A stretch of 64,000 bases of DNA from Fusarium oxysporum f. sp. lycopersici 4287 (lineage: Eukaryota; Ascomycota; Sordariomycetes; Hypocreales; Nectriaceae): the NCBI RefSeq assembly GCF_000149955.1, contig NC_030988.1:515047-579046 (forward strand), written 5' to 3'. The position numbers were made by a program, and so were the translations under genes. How positions within the stretch are numbered: the first letter of the stretch is position 1; every line of letters starts with the position of its first letter. This document shows, piece after piece, positions 31,097 through 41,298 of the stretch. Under the pieces are notes generated by a model. It was not told where the DNA came from. It made no database searches and saw only the letters and a program-made list of their open reading frames with translations.

Positions 31097-32307
31097 TTAC
31101 CATACTACTGCCCCAGTTGACCCATCAACAGTTCGTTGATAGCCCAAGGGGTGCGACTTCTGCCTCTGACCATTGGCCGCCTTCCAAATGGGCACGCCAG
31201 TGTAGTACTCCCGTGAACATGGTGCAAGCCCCCCTACAGTGAAACCTGTGACTGCAGCCACCTCTCCTTGGCAACGTCTCCATCCTTGAGCCAAGAGGCG
31301 ATAAAGTGCATACCGAAGGCTGCATGATGAGTTCCTTGAAAATGTTAGCCTGATTGATCTCTTTTTTTCTCAATTTCTTTAAAAAATGGAAAAAAGAAAC
31401 GGGAATAGGCATACTTCACAGGAATCATCCAGGAGTCAATCTCGCAGTCCTCATTCTTGATACCCTCGACTCTGTGTGCCCGAAACTGTAGGAGAACAAG
31501 GTTCGAACCGTCGAAACAAAAGACCTGGGGACACTTATATTTGCTTGCATATCTATTATCTGTTAGCTGTCTTTTGACTTTTAATTGTACGATAGGAAAA
31601 GAGAAATATAGGTGAAGGCACCTGGGGGATATCAAGAAACTTGAGACCTTAACCATAGGAGACAAAAAGAATTAGGTAAGCTTATCTTAATTTTAGGAGA
31701 TTTTAGCTTAATTTATTTTGTCACCTTGTCTTTCGGTCTGAGGTCTTGCTCCCTGTGGGGGAACCTACCCTCTGAGTTCTTGCGAAAGTTTCCTTTGGCC
31801 ACCTTTATTAATAGAACCACTTCCCCACTCATTCGGATCGAGAAGGTTGCGTTTAAACTCCCCAATAGCCACAGTGTATCTCTTTCCGCCATGCTTTACA
31901 GAAAATGTGCAATCCACATTTTCGGGGATATTTTCTTCTGTCAGTGGTTTAGTGTGAGAGGTCTGCATAAGTGGTGGATTCGAATGCCAGGCGGAGAGAA
32001 CCACGTTAGTTATCTCGGTATTGAACCAGTTCTCGCAATCTGCTTCAGTCTCAAGTCTCCAATAACGTTGATTGGTAGGAACGGCTGGCTGACGAAAGCG
32101 CATGGCGTCATCTTCCATCATTCCCATGAAGGCATTTTCGAAATTGGCGTCTATAACGCCATTCTGAATTTTTATGTAGGAGGTTGTGCTCTTTATGGGC
32201 TTGTAGGAGTTGGACCAGGATTTATCGGATGCGGTCTTATACCCCGGGTTAGCAACCACATTGGTGGGGTGTTGTTGAATAAGCTTTTCAGCTGAATTAG
32301 TAGACAT
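31097..32307 (-). CDS. Uncharacterised fungal protein (CPQVFCFDG family), three exons
   Basis: Exons 31769-32307, 31415-31552 and 31097-31334 give 304 residues. The introns are 216 nt (GTAGGT donor, CTAAC branch, AATAG end) and 80 nt (GTATGC donor, CTAAC branch, CAAG end), and both junctions keep the frame. The conserved landmarks are WRLETEADCENWFN, YTVAIGEFKRNLLDP, KLSQELRG joined to YASKYKCPQVFCFDG, LVLLQFRAH, DCEIDSWMIP and LRYALYRLLAQGWRRCQG. I recognise this order from ascomycete hypothetical proteins that often sit beside a small protein-kinase-like gene, which is also the case here (33046-33855, divergent). The VFCFDG...LLLQFRA strands could suggest a nuclease-like or ligand-binding fold, but no function is established. 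Confidence 0.78.
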
Positions 32308-32864
32308 GGTTTTAAAAGCAATAGTTAGGAGGAAAGTGGAGAAAGATTAATAAGAGTAGAAGATGAACTTGAGATTCTTTCAGCATGAGCGCTGCTGGCA
32401 TATTATATAACAAACTGTAACCGCTGGCTATGATCACGCTATAGTAAAACTTCAACCAACAAGATATTATGGCGGCTAGAAACTGAACTGTAAGAACTAA
32501 GTTCAATTCCAAATAAAAACACCAATCACAATATCGGTATTAACGCTCGTTGGTCCATTTTCTACCAAGACGACAACCAACATGAACAAGGACATTCTAA
32601 GAGTGATTTGATTGGGCCTACGGGCCGACTGTGGAGTTTCTGCCTGGCACCCCTTGCCTTAAGAAACGGCTGACTCAGTGATTGATGGCACGTGCGTTTT
32701 GGCTTGGAACTCCTGAAATTTGGCATTCAATATACAAACCGAACCTCTTTCAATTACAGACTGACCGCACCTGTTTGTTGGAGGGACTGCGAGCCATGAG
32801 AATACACGTAAGCCAGCTAGCACAGGTAATTGGAACCCAGCATTTTGTCCCTACGATATAAGCT

Positions 32865-32992
32865 TTTGTCAGCTGGTCGTTCCGACAAATCAGCGCCATT
32901 GGAGGCTTGAGACTGAAGCAGATTGGGAGGACTGGTTTAATATTGAAGCCATCGCTTCTTGGCTGCAAAAAGAGGCCAAGAGAGAGGTATAA
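32865..32992 (+). pseudogene. Fragment of a second CPQVFCFDG-family gene
   Basis: The plus-strand frame LVVPTNQRHWRLETEADWED then WFNIEAIASWLQKEAKREV repeats the block PTNQRYWRLETEADCENWFN of the gene at 31097-32307, but on the opposite strand. Only about 40 codons survive before a stop. It lies immediately upstream of the kinase-like gene, so an earlier adjacent gene pair may have been partly deleted. Confidence 0.65.
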
Positions 32993-33045
32993 ATACCTCG
33001 AGATTCTCTCTCGAAAAACCAGCACGACACAAGACTGATCGCATT

Positions 33046-33855
33046 ATGGAGCATTCGGATGGAATACCTTCCTCTCCAACTAGTGATATACTAACTGAAG
33101 GAGTCATGCAGCCTGAAGACACTGTAGGTTCCACTACCCGTTCTAAGCCATATTGCACTGCTGATATAACTTGACCTTAGCGCTTTCGGTTTGGTACGCG
33201 AACTATCACAGCCAGAGGTGGACCTGCAGACCATTGCCATCATAATGTCCTTTGCCTGCGACTTCAGCAGACGTTTCTGGATCGGGTCGTCCAGTCCTTA
33301 TTCGGTGTTTTATCTGGCGCGATAGGCTCATGGCTGCAGAACAAATTCCCAGAGTGGTTCCTGCCAGAAAGAATTGTTTTAAAATCCCAGAAGCCCAATT
33401 GGGAAGAAGAATTTGACAAGGAACTGGAAGCATATCACAAACTTCAACCTCTCCAGGGCATCGTCATACCTAGATTCTACGGCATGATTCAATTCAATGA
33501 TATCCGCACTTTGATTCTTTCAGATATCGGAGGGGACTGCCTCGCGACCCCGGAAGGCGCAGTACTTGATAAACAAGATCTTCGGCCCCTGTTCGATCAG
33601 GCGTTTACGTCTCTGGCTGATCTCGGAGCGTATCATGATGATATAAAGCTTGACAACTTTCATCTTGTGACTGACAATGGGAAGGACAAAATTATGGTAT
33701 TGGACTTGGAATCTGTGGGCTTCGAACTTTCGGGGGAAGACCTGTCTTGTGTGGCAAAGGGAAACTCAAACTGGTTGATAAACCAGTACGATGACCATTT
33801 AGAGTGCATGGAGTACGATGGAATGATCCTACCAAAGCGACCACTCAGAACATGA
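33046..33855 (+). CDS. Small protein-kinase-like protein, two exons
   Basis: Exon 1 (33046-33123) and exon 2 (33181-33855) are joined by a 57-nt intron with GTAGGT donor and CTTAG acceptor; the product is 250 residues. Without the intron the frame has TGA and TAG. Kinase-like features are FLPERIVLKSQ (candidate ATP-binding Lys), a downstream Glu helix (EEEFDKELEAYHKL), the hinge RTLILSDIGGD, catalytic loop YHDDIKLDNFHLV (HxDxKxxN pattern) and VLDLESVGFE in place of DFG. The N-lobe glycine loop is not obvious, and the C-lobe is short. Similar minimal kinases occur widely in ascomycetes with unknown substrates. It may be an active atypical kinase or a pseudokinase. Confidence 0.75.
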
Positions 33856-33983
33856 GAATACATAGCTCGCTGATTTAGCGTGACATTTTCTTGCTTGGAG
33901 TTTCAGGGAGAAAATACGATAATAGGAGAAGATACATTCCATAAACCCCACTGGTTGGTGATTCCAATGAGTTTACTTTCAGT

Positions 33984-34017
33984 CCTACTCTTCTATTCCT
34001 AATTGTCGTGTACCCCT
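33984..34017 (-). repeat. 34-bp inverted repeat, right copy
   Basis: Exact reverse complement of 30507-30540; the two are about 3.5 kb apart. Confidence 0.85.
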
Positions 34018-34516
34018 ACTGTACCAAGGTTGAACGAAAACGCGTCGCATTATTCAATTTTCGTCCGTGCCAACCTAGACCACCCTTGATTTTTGCCGAT
34101 ATTCTTCCGAAAAATCACCCGTAGATTCTACACTTTCTGTCCGTGCGCATTGATATGGTGTCGCACTGAGCGTGCTTAAAGGGTTAGAGTGAATATGATG
34201 AGCAGCAGCAAATGTGTTGATTGATGTCTTAAGTTATCTCTTGTGCGGGGAATTCCATCCCGCAGAGTTACTTAAAGCATATAGCTAGATTACTAATGCC
34301 TACCCTGCGACATATGGTAAGAAGGTTTAATAAAAACAACCTGTTGTTTACCTCCTTTTTATCCGTGCGCGCTCGTGCTTCTGACTTCCCGCTTTTATTC
34401 CATTCCTACCATATTCTACCACTTCGCCTTCTGCTCCAGCTTCCCAATATCGTATAATAAAAGAATACAATATAGAAGCAGCAACAGTATATAACAGCAC
34501 AGAAAGGGCTAACACC
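34018..34516. other. Non-coding, contains a dispersed 56-bp repeat
   Basis: 34157-34212 is repeated at 36141-36196 with two differences. Otherwise no gene or RNA seen. Confidence 0.5.
34157..34212 (+). repeat. Dispersed repeat copy lacking the LINE insertion
   Basis: GAGCGTGCTTAAAGGGTT and flanking bases recur at 36141-36196. There the sequence after AAATGT is a LINE tail; here it continues as GTTGATTGATG, showing the uninterrupted site. Confidence 0.7.
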
Positions 34517-34713
34517 ATGGAATCGTCACCTATTGCCCCAACTACAGGGACACAACAATCGCCTTATGAATTTCTCGAGTCGCTCTCCTTATGGGTTCAT
34601 CCTGAGGCGCGACTATTAATCTGCTTCGATGATAACTGCAAACACGCCATCTCCCCCAATGGGTCCCATCCTATCAATCATCTGAGAGATAAACACAAGA
34701 TCTCTCTATCTAT
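34517..34713 (+). pseudogene. OrsD-like (DUF3505-type) N-terminal zinc-finger fragment
   Basis: From ATG 34517, the frame gives LSLWVHPEARLLICFDDNC followed by an H-L-R-x-K-H motif (INHLRDKHKI). This is the C2H2-like opening of OrsD/DUF3505 and telomere-linked-helicase-type proteins. Homology stops where the dispersed repeat border (34714) begins, and the frame ends 30 bases later at 34744. A truncated copy. A TA-rich upstream region is present, but expression cannot be judged. Confidence 0.6.
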
Positions 34714-34753
34714 TGTACCAATTACCCCCCGTATCAGGTCCTGATACACGAAA
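34714..34753 (+). repeat. Border of a dispersed repeat, copy 2
   Basis: Shares TGTACCAA.TACCCC.CGTATCAGGTCCTGAT-type sequence with 3445-3484. It interrupts the OrsD-like frame. Confidence 0.5.
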
Positions 34754-35404
34754 TCATGGCCCGTGCACGCCACCTCTCCCACTTATTCTTCATTCTGATA
34801 GCACTTCCGCCAAACGTGTACGTTAGCAAGATCTCCCCTACTGGCTTTAATTGCGGTAGAACGCGAATAACGCAAGAATGGATACCCCTCTTCAAATCAT
34901 ATCCTTACAGGCTTAGGTGAGTGGCCCTGCCCGAATGATACTGAATTGTTGGGCGCAAGAAGTGTCGGCTCCAAGCAATTGGGATGTAGAATGGTAAAAT
35001 AGCAGTGCAATTCTTCGCCCGAATCTTGTATAACACCTGTTGAGCTGAGTTGATCAAATGGTTTGCATCGGCTGCACAGCCTATGTGCTAAAGCGCTCTA
35101 GCGAATTAGAAGACCAAATGATCATCTTGGTGTTAATCGAGTTATGTTTCTTGGGACGATATACAATCAAAAGAAGAAAAAAAGAAGAAAGAAAGGAACA
35201 AGAAGTAACCACGAAAGCATGAACAAATCCGTTCAGCACGATGGCTCGCTTCGTTACGCAGGGGAGCCAAAGATGCGAAACAGACACAAATTGCCCCAGC
35301 ATTTACATAGATCGTAGCGTTACACCTTGTGAATCGCTTGCTTAACAAAACAAAACAACTCAACCACATCTATCTTCACTTATCAGCTCAAGCCTCTCGA
35401 TAAA
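34754..35404. other. Upstream region of the secreted-protein locus, no gene seen
   Basis: No supported gene. A GAAAGAAAAAAAGAAGAAAG-type purine tract lies near 35170-35200 on the plus strand. Confidence 0.4.
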
Positions 35405-35853
35405 ATGCATTTCACCACCGCTGCCCTCTCTGCCCTCCTCACCTCCGCCGCCTTGGCCGTTCCCTTCAACGCCACTCCTTACGACAACCCAGACAGCAAT
35501 ATCTTCCCAGACTTTGACCGCTACTCGGACTGGGCGATCTGCAAGGGCAAGATCACCAAGGACCGCTTTCCCAACCTTCGGGCCCCCAATCGTGAGGGCG
35601 GCTGCGTCCGGTACTACCAGGGTATCGACATGACAGGCGTCATCACGGAGCAACACTTCTTCTTCAAGGACGGCTTCAAGACTGCGCCGCCAAGTGTTTG
35701 GAGGAACCTAATAAGTGCACGAACTGGGTGTGGAAGCATACCTTCATGCCGGAGGATGGTGGCAAGCGGTCGTGCACTCTGTACAGCAGTCCCAACCCGC
35801 CGACTGACGTGACGCTTAAGTACGACTTGGCGAACAGCAGGCAGTTCTGCTAG
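35405..35853 (+). pseudogene. Small secreted cysteine-containing protein, frameshifted
   Basis: MHFTTAALSALLTSAALAVP is a clear signal peptide with an A-x-A-type cleavage site. The mature part has Cys in WAICKGK and GGCVRYY, then runs in frame to about 35688 (FKDGFKTA). The coding signal then switches frame: AAKCLEEPNKCTNWVWKH, KRSCTLYSS and SRQFC, ending at TAG 35851-35853. The Cys pattern (C..C....C..C.....C....C) resembles a PAN/apple-like fold. A missing base (or two extra) near 35685-35690 explains the shift, and no intron fits. If the shift is an assembly error, the product would be about 148 residues, a candidate effector. As read it gives 135 residues with a scrambled end. Confidence 0.65.
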
Positions 35854-35991
35854 GAGGCTTGCTATCATGGGGGTCTTGGGAATGGCTTGAAGAGGGGGCT
35901 TAGATTGGTACAATGTATCGCTTTTGATTTCAGTTATGACCTGGTTGTTTAACTATCATTCCGTAATATTCTATCAGCCCTTGATAAACTA

Positions 35992-36137
35992 CCCTAGTCC
36001 TACAGTCCAAAATCAACTCTAGTAGAGTTGATTTTATTGACCCACTTTAAACCTAGTAGGGTTGATTAATGCCAGGGTGTAGAGTTGATTTGACATTGTT
36101 CTATATACAGGAATAGTAGTGCTGATCAGAACAGGGG
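35992..36137 (-). repeat. Dispersed element with hairpin end, copy 1
   Basis: Nearly identical in reverse to 44705-44868. It contains a palindrome (AATCAACTCTA / TAGAGTTGATT) close to one end and finishes in GGACTGTAGGACTAG. Non-coding. Confidence 0.75.
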
Positions 36138-36196
36138 TTGTCGCACAGAGCGTGCTTAAAGGGTTACAGTGAATATGATGAGCAGCAGCAAATGTA

Positions 36197-36789
36197 GTAG
36201 TAGTAGTAGTAGTATTTATTACGCCCGGGAGAACGGACCTCATAGGGCCTGTGGCTACGCTAAGCTATTCACGTATTCCCCGCTTTTTGTCCATTTTACA
36301 CAGAAGAAAGCCCTACTGCTTTTCCTGTTCTTACTCTTCTAACCCCGTTTGCTTGACTCTGCTTGACAGGCCTGCTTGAAGGCCAACCAATACCATCTCC
36401 AAGTGTTCAGCATCCTATCTTCAGCAGCTGAAGCATGGTCTGTCAACTTGAGGCTGTTTGTTGTTAGTAATCAGCTGTGATGTTAATATTAGTAGTCATT
36501 TGTTTTCTCCTTCTCAAACTCCTTCCTGGCTCAATCTTCCTGTCGCCATCGCAAATTTGACTGTCGCTCGCACCGCCTCCAGGTTAGGTCTCCACTTTGC
36601 TCCGTCTGACGCCGACTTTCCACCTAGAAAGAAGGAAAGGTTGCCCATCATGTTTTGTCCTACTCGACGCATGGCTTCACGCTCTGCTTCCCATCTTGTG
36701 CATCGGAACAGAAAATGCTCCATTGTCTCTGGTCCACATCCACATTCACACATGTCCGACTCTGCGGCCCCGATCTTGTTGAGGTACAT
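36197..36789 (-). mobile_element. Tad1-type LINE 3' end, truncated by a MULE
   Basis: It holds the C-terminal coding end (36514-36789: CECGCGPETMEHFLFRC zinc knuckle, then GNLSFFLGGKSASDGAKW), the 3' UTR, and a terminal GTA-repeat tail next to TATTTATTACGCCC at 36197-36225. Upstream sequence is lost at the MULE left end (36791). Diverged from the other three LINE copies here. Confidence 0.8.
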
Positions 36790-36790
36790 A

Positions 36791-39740
36791 GGCACCTAGG
36801 TGCCCAAATAAAATAGCGCACCAGGTGCCCAAATTATGTCAGCAATCGTCGCCCCGATTGGCCAGCGACGGGTCTAAGGTTGTAATGCTGTTTTCTAATA
36901 TTTTCAAAGCACAAGCCAACTAGTTACCGTTTGACAACAATACAAAGTTCTGCCTTATCCTCCGCCGCATATAAGGTTTCTTGCTCTATATTATCCATTT
37001 CTGCTTTTCGCCATATTTCTGTCATGCCTCTTCTTTTGTTTGCTAGAGGATTCTTTCCCATCTCCTTAACAACTTGGGCTTCAATGCGTTCATCCTCCGC
37101 CTCACTCCAATCCAAATACGCCATCATCTCTTCTTTCGTCCATTCTCTTGATCCTGTTGACGTGATACAGCGCTTGGACATCTGTTTGTAGTCCAGACAC
37201 CACTCGTAGCTCTGCTTGTCGTACCTGAGTGGAAACCCCATCGCCCTGCGATATTGCTAATTTGTTTTGATGCTGCCAGCCGGCTGCGCCGCATACCACG
37301 CGCTTCTTGCAGCGACATATCTTCCATATATGGCTTCTGGCGAGTCATGCCTCAGTAGTGGTTACGAAGGAAGGTTGCGCGAATCGGATGGTTCGTGATT
37401 CAGACATTCTTCGCCAGAAGGGCCTGGCACAGTTCCAACGGGACAATCTGGGACGACAGAATGTTGAAGAGCTGTAAGCAAAACTTGTACAGTATGTGAA
37501 GACTGGGCAAGTGGGGTGTGTGCAGTAGCGGGAGAGCGTGCAGTAGCTTCCGCAATACATTCTAGCACTGGCATGCCTTCAACTAATGAGGGCCCTTGGC
37601 TCACTGAAATCGCCTCAATTGGGTCAGCCAGACTTGGGACTGCGACCGGGGTTACGTCCGGCTGCGGGATTGACTTCGAGGCCGGCGCTTCCTGAATGAG
37701 CAAATCCTGGAACCTCAGAGGACACGCTCGTGAGGACCTCGCGTGACCAACAGCATGACATCTGCTACATGTGCTAGGCGCTTTCTTGCCAGGCTGAGAG
37801 ATCTCAAATCCAGAGGGTTCTCGTTTGGTGCTCGTCGCAGGTTGACCTCTCGCCCTGATGATGCCCTGCTGCGGGGCTCGACGTGGCTCTAGTATGGGCC
37901 GGGGCCGATCCGCGCCTCGCTTTAAGTTCCAGTGAGGATGAAAATGATCAAGCAAAAGGCTGCGCTGTTCCTCCTCGAGTCTCTTCAAGGTGTGAGAACA
38001 CGGTAGCCCATGTGAGGAGGTGAAAGACTGACTGCAGGGAGCTTGGGGAGATGCGAAAGCTAACTTCCGTTGTTCTTGCACTTTGCGCAGGGCCTGGTGG
38101 GAAACCCAACCCTGGACAGCCTCGAACATTCCTCCAGAGATATCCAAAGGTGTCCGTATCTGTTGAGAGGCTCGTATGTGCTTCAGTTCCTTCAGTTGGT
38201 TGGTGACCGCATGGCGCATGGCCTGCCAAGAATCGAAGAGGTCGAATGTGGAGGTCTTGATGTATGATTTGATTAGGGAGTGAATTCCTTCGGCCCTAGA
38301 TGGCAATTATTAGCTTTCCGACCTCTATATCTGACCCTGGACAGCTACCTCGAGATGGCCACATTACCAAAATGCAGGTATTTATCCACCCATGCTTTAA
38401 TGATTCTCTCTTTGTGCGGCTCGAGCCAGTACAGTTTGATGTACCCAACGGCCCGGGGGTATCTTTCGGCGTACTTGAGCTCGAACTTGGCTAGGCGCTC
38501 TCTGAATATCTCTTCTGTTGGCGAATCCACAATAGTGTGCCAAAAACCATAGAATTCGTCCCATTTTTCGTCCTCTACCCGGCCGCTTGTGTCGCCACTT
38601 TTCTGCACAAAGTCCGGTTGACAATACTGCAGGATTGCCTTATTAACATGCCAGAGGCAAAGCAGGGCCTTGGAGGAAGGGAACCAGGTTGCAGTTGCAT
38701 TTATTGCAGCGAGACATCGGTCAGTTAAGACTACAGAAGGGAGCTCATGATGGTAGAGTGATTTGAGATGATGAAGTGCCCATGAATAGTCTTCTTCTGA
38801 TTCACCGGACAGAAATGCAAATGCGATGCAGAAGGAACGCTGACAAGAGTCAACTCCGACCATGTCAAGCAGCGGCATGGCGTGCTTGTTCGTTTTATAG
38901 GTACAATCCAATAGCAGTACGTCCGGGTTGCTTTGCAGATATGCAACAGAGTCAGGGTGGGCAAAGAATATGGCTGTCAGCCGATTATCCGAGTCCAATC
39001 GAACCCGGCACCAGAAGCCCTCTCCCTGTAGTTGGTCGACTAACGCTTGGATACTGCTCTGGCCCTCACGCAGATCTCTTCTCGTTGCCGCGATCCGATT
39101 ATAGATGTCTTGCTGCGTCGCAAGGGTATCTGAACTGTTATGGAGGTACGTCCTGATATCTCGAGGAGCAGCGCCAGCAGTTGTCAGGCTCGAAATAATT
39201 GCTGCATCTCTTTCGTTAAGTTGGCGATGCGCCGGGTGTGCAGACGCGTCCGGACTCGGTGGATGATTGTGGTGGGCATACTCCTTGTCTGGTCGATGGC
39301 TTAGGACCCACGTATTTCCATCCAATGATTGCTTGGCCAGCACTGAAAACTTACAGCCGGTTCTTCGGCTACAAGTGCGGCGTTGGCGTGTAATAGATGT
39401 GCTCGGTGGAAGTTTATTTCGATCACAGGCAAATATGACTTTGATTCGGCCACTTGACGTCTTTAATGATTTCCCCGTCGTGAACGCATAACCTCGAGGT
39501 TTCGCCCAAGAATTAATGGCTGCCAATAGAGACTCACGGGATTTGTATATGCCTTCAGGCGGGAGGGCATCGTCCGGGAAGGCAAGCCGGTGGCTTTGGT
39601 CCATTTTCGTTGGCTGTGTTGCTATCATACAGAGCGCAGGTCGCGTCGGTCATGTCAAACGCGCGCTGGCCAATCGGGGCGACGATGCTGACATAATTTG
39701 GGCACCTGGTGCGCTATTTTATTTGGGCACCTAGGTGCCC
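36791..39740 (-). mobile_element. Second Mutator-like element, about 2.95 kb
   Basis: Inverted ends at 36791-36866 and 39664-39740 begin GGCACCTAGGTGCCCAAATA (itself a palindrome) and repeat GGTGCCCAAAT internally. They differ by one indel over about 75 bp. A two-exon transposase lies between. I see no matching direct repeat outside the ends. Confidence 0.85.
37362..39628 (-). CDS. MULE transposase (FAR1-type), two exons
   Basis: Exons 38349-39628 and 37362-38295 are joined by a 53-nt intron (GTAGCT donor, CTAAT branch, TCTAG end), giving 737 residues. The splice restores the catalytic Glu region as AISR-AEGIHSLIK, which is split if unspliced. The N-terminal FAR1-like zinc domain is IKVIFACDR, RTGCKFSV and HHNHPP. 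Catalytic Asp residues lie in LLLDCTYKTNK (about 239) and VVLTDRCLAAI (about 301), with Glu at about 429. A SWIM-type finger (SSHGLPCSHTLKR) and a zinc knuckle (CSRCHAVGHARSSRAC) follow, then a Pro/Ser-rich tail. It is a different MULE subfamily from the one at 25676. No disabling mutation seen, so it may be functional. Confidence 0.88.
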
Positions 39741-40330
39741 ATGTATTGGCCGCCCCCCAACAGATGTGACTCTTCATGCGAACTTTGGCATTGGTCGAAC
39801 CAATAGTCCTGCCGTACCTGGGGGTCTGTAGGAACCATATCTTCAAGGACGTCCTGGTCAAGGTAGTCTGCCGAGGTGACTTGTCGCATGTTGCATTTGA
39901 GGAGGTGTGACAATGCCATAGTGCTTTCTGCGAACGTTGCATCTCGAGCTTCAACTCTCGAGGTCTCCTCGTCTTGGACGGAATTCAACAGGCTGATCAA
40001 AATCCTTCTTAGTACACAGCAAAAAATACTGAGTAATGTAGGGCCAGCGTATTGAATAACTGACCTATCATGGCTTGATTGCCCATGAGAACTTTGAGCT
40101 CGTTGGTGACGGAGATGCTCGGATATGGCGTGACTTTGCTGGTGACCTTCTTGACTTGTCCCCAGCATTGAGATTAAACTGCCGCCAATTGTTGATTCCT
40201 TGACCTCTGGTCTTCTATGAGGCGATGGTATTGTGCTGCCTACTAGGTTCTTTCGCATCCACGATGTAACTTCTCTCGCAGCTCCGTACAGTGCCTGCTC
40301 CTCGTCTTTCCCATCTGGACCCCAGGAGGA
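39741..40330 (-). CDS. Unknown fungal gene fragment, at least two exons
   Basis: Coding-like segments are ELRDLSSWGPDGKDEEQALY and YGAAREVTSWMRKNLVGS (to about 40076). After a probable intron with GTCAGT donor and ACTAAG end (about 40022-40075), they continue as RILISLLNSVQDEETSRVEA, TMALSHLLKCNMRQ and DYWFDQCQSSHEESHLLGGG. The right exon runs straight into the MULE end at 39740, so the gene is cut there. The helical second exon resembles interior parts of fungal NLR or HET-type proteins, but I cannot name the family. Its 5' side contains a 20-bp tandem repeat. No start codon assigned. Confidence 0.4.
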
Positions 40331-40340
40331 AAGGTCTCTG

Positions 40341-40400
40341 AGTTCACATACTCATAACCGAGTTCACATACTCATCACCGAGTTCACATACTAATACTGG
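40341..40400. repeat. 20-bp minisatellite, three copies
   Basis: AGTTCACATACTCATAACCG and two near copies lie head to tail (40341-40360, 40361-40380, 40381-40400). They sit next to the first coding block of the fragment at 39741-40330. Confidence 0.85.
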
Positions 40401-41286
40401 TCCTCGATCTAGGCGTTGCGTATCCATACGACGCTAAGAGAATCGACGTTTGGTATTGAGAAGTCCCGCATCTTCTGCTGATGGATGTGACCAATCACTA
40501 CGTTATGGGAGAAATCCGAGCTAACCCTTTTTGGCCAACCTGCAAGCTCCGGTAGGTCCTGCTGCAGTGATGACCTTGACACAGAATAGCAGCTAAACAG
40601 AGAAGCCCGACACGGTGAAGCCCTGCAGTGATGCGGGATCAACGCACGGGCATAATCTGTGTATTTAGCAACCGGATGAATGAGTCGCCAAATTTCTTCA
40701 ATTTCTATGAACACAGCCCTTCTGAAGTGCACGATTCAACAGCTTCTTCAAATCGAAACAAGCAACCTCGTAAACGGCAGTAATGTAGGGCGCCATCGAC
40801 GAGCTGGAGCGGGCAAAAGAATCAACACGGAAGCTAGGACTAGACTGACACAATGAACAAGAGGCACGACGTCGACGAGAGGAAGAAGTACGGGATCTTA
40901 AGCAAGAGACGGGAAAACAGGTAATCACTAGACAAAACTTAAAGTGTCTGATTCTTACTTCGGCTAATATAAATATGCCGAACTGATATCGAGCTGAATA
41001 GGACAAAGGTAATGCAGAGTGAAACTGATGACTACCGGTATGCAATTTGCGTATCAACATTAGAGTCAAGATGAGTAAGCGGGAGGAAGCAAAGGAGTTT
41101 GGACCTGCCATTCGAATCTTCCCCGTCATCCCTCAGTCGGACAGCCAGAGCTTCACACATCATTTGAGCGAAACAAGCATACAACATGACCGGTCCTCAA
41201 TTCTCTAGTTAGCAAGTTTACGCTAAACTACTGCGTTGAGTAACATTTCTAAGACCGAAACCGGGACGCTGAAACTGTATGGCACT
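40401..41286. other. No supported gene
   Basis: Minus-strand frames at 40409-40732 and 40698-41129 overlap and lack known motifs. They may belong to the same broken gene as 39741-40330, but I found no convincing splice chain. Confidence 0.35.
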
Positions 41287-41298
41287 GTACCCGTTCTC

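Noticed and set aside
31726..32295. 189-codon plus-strand frame
   Set aside because: Antisense shadow of exon 1 of the minus-strand gene at 31097-32307.
35142..35369. Minus-strand 75-codon frame rich in Ser/Phe
   Set aside because: Low-complexity translation of a purine tract upstream of the secreted-protein locus.
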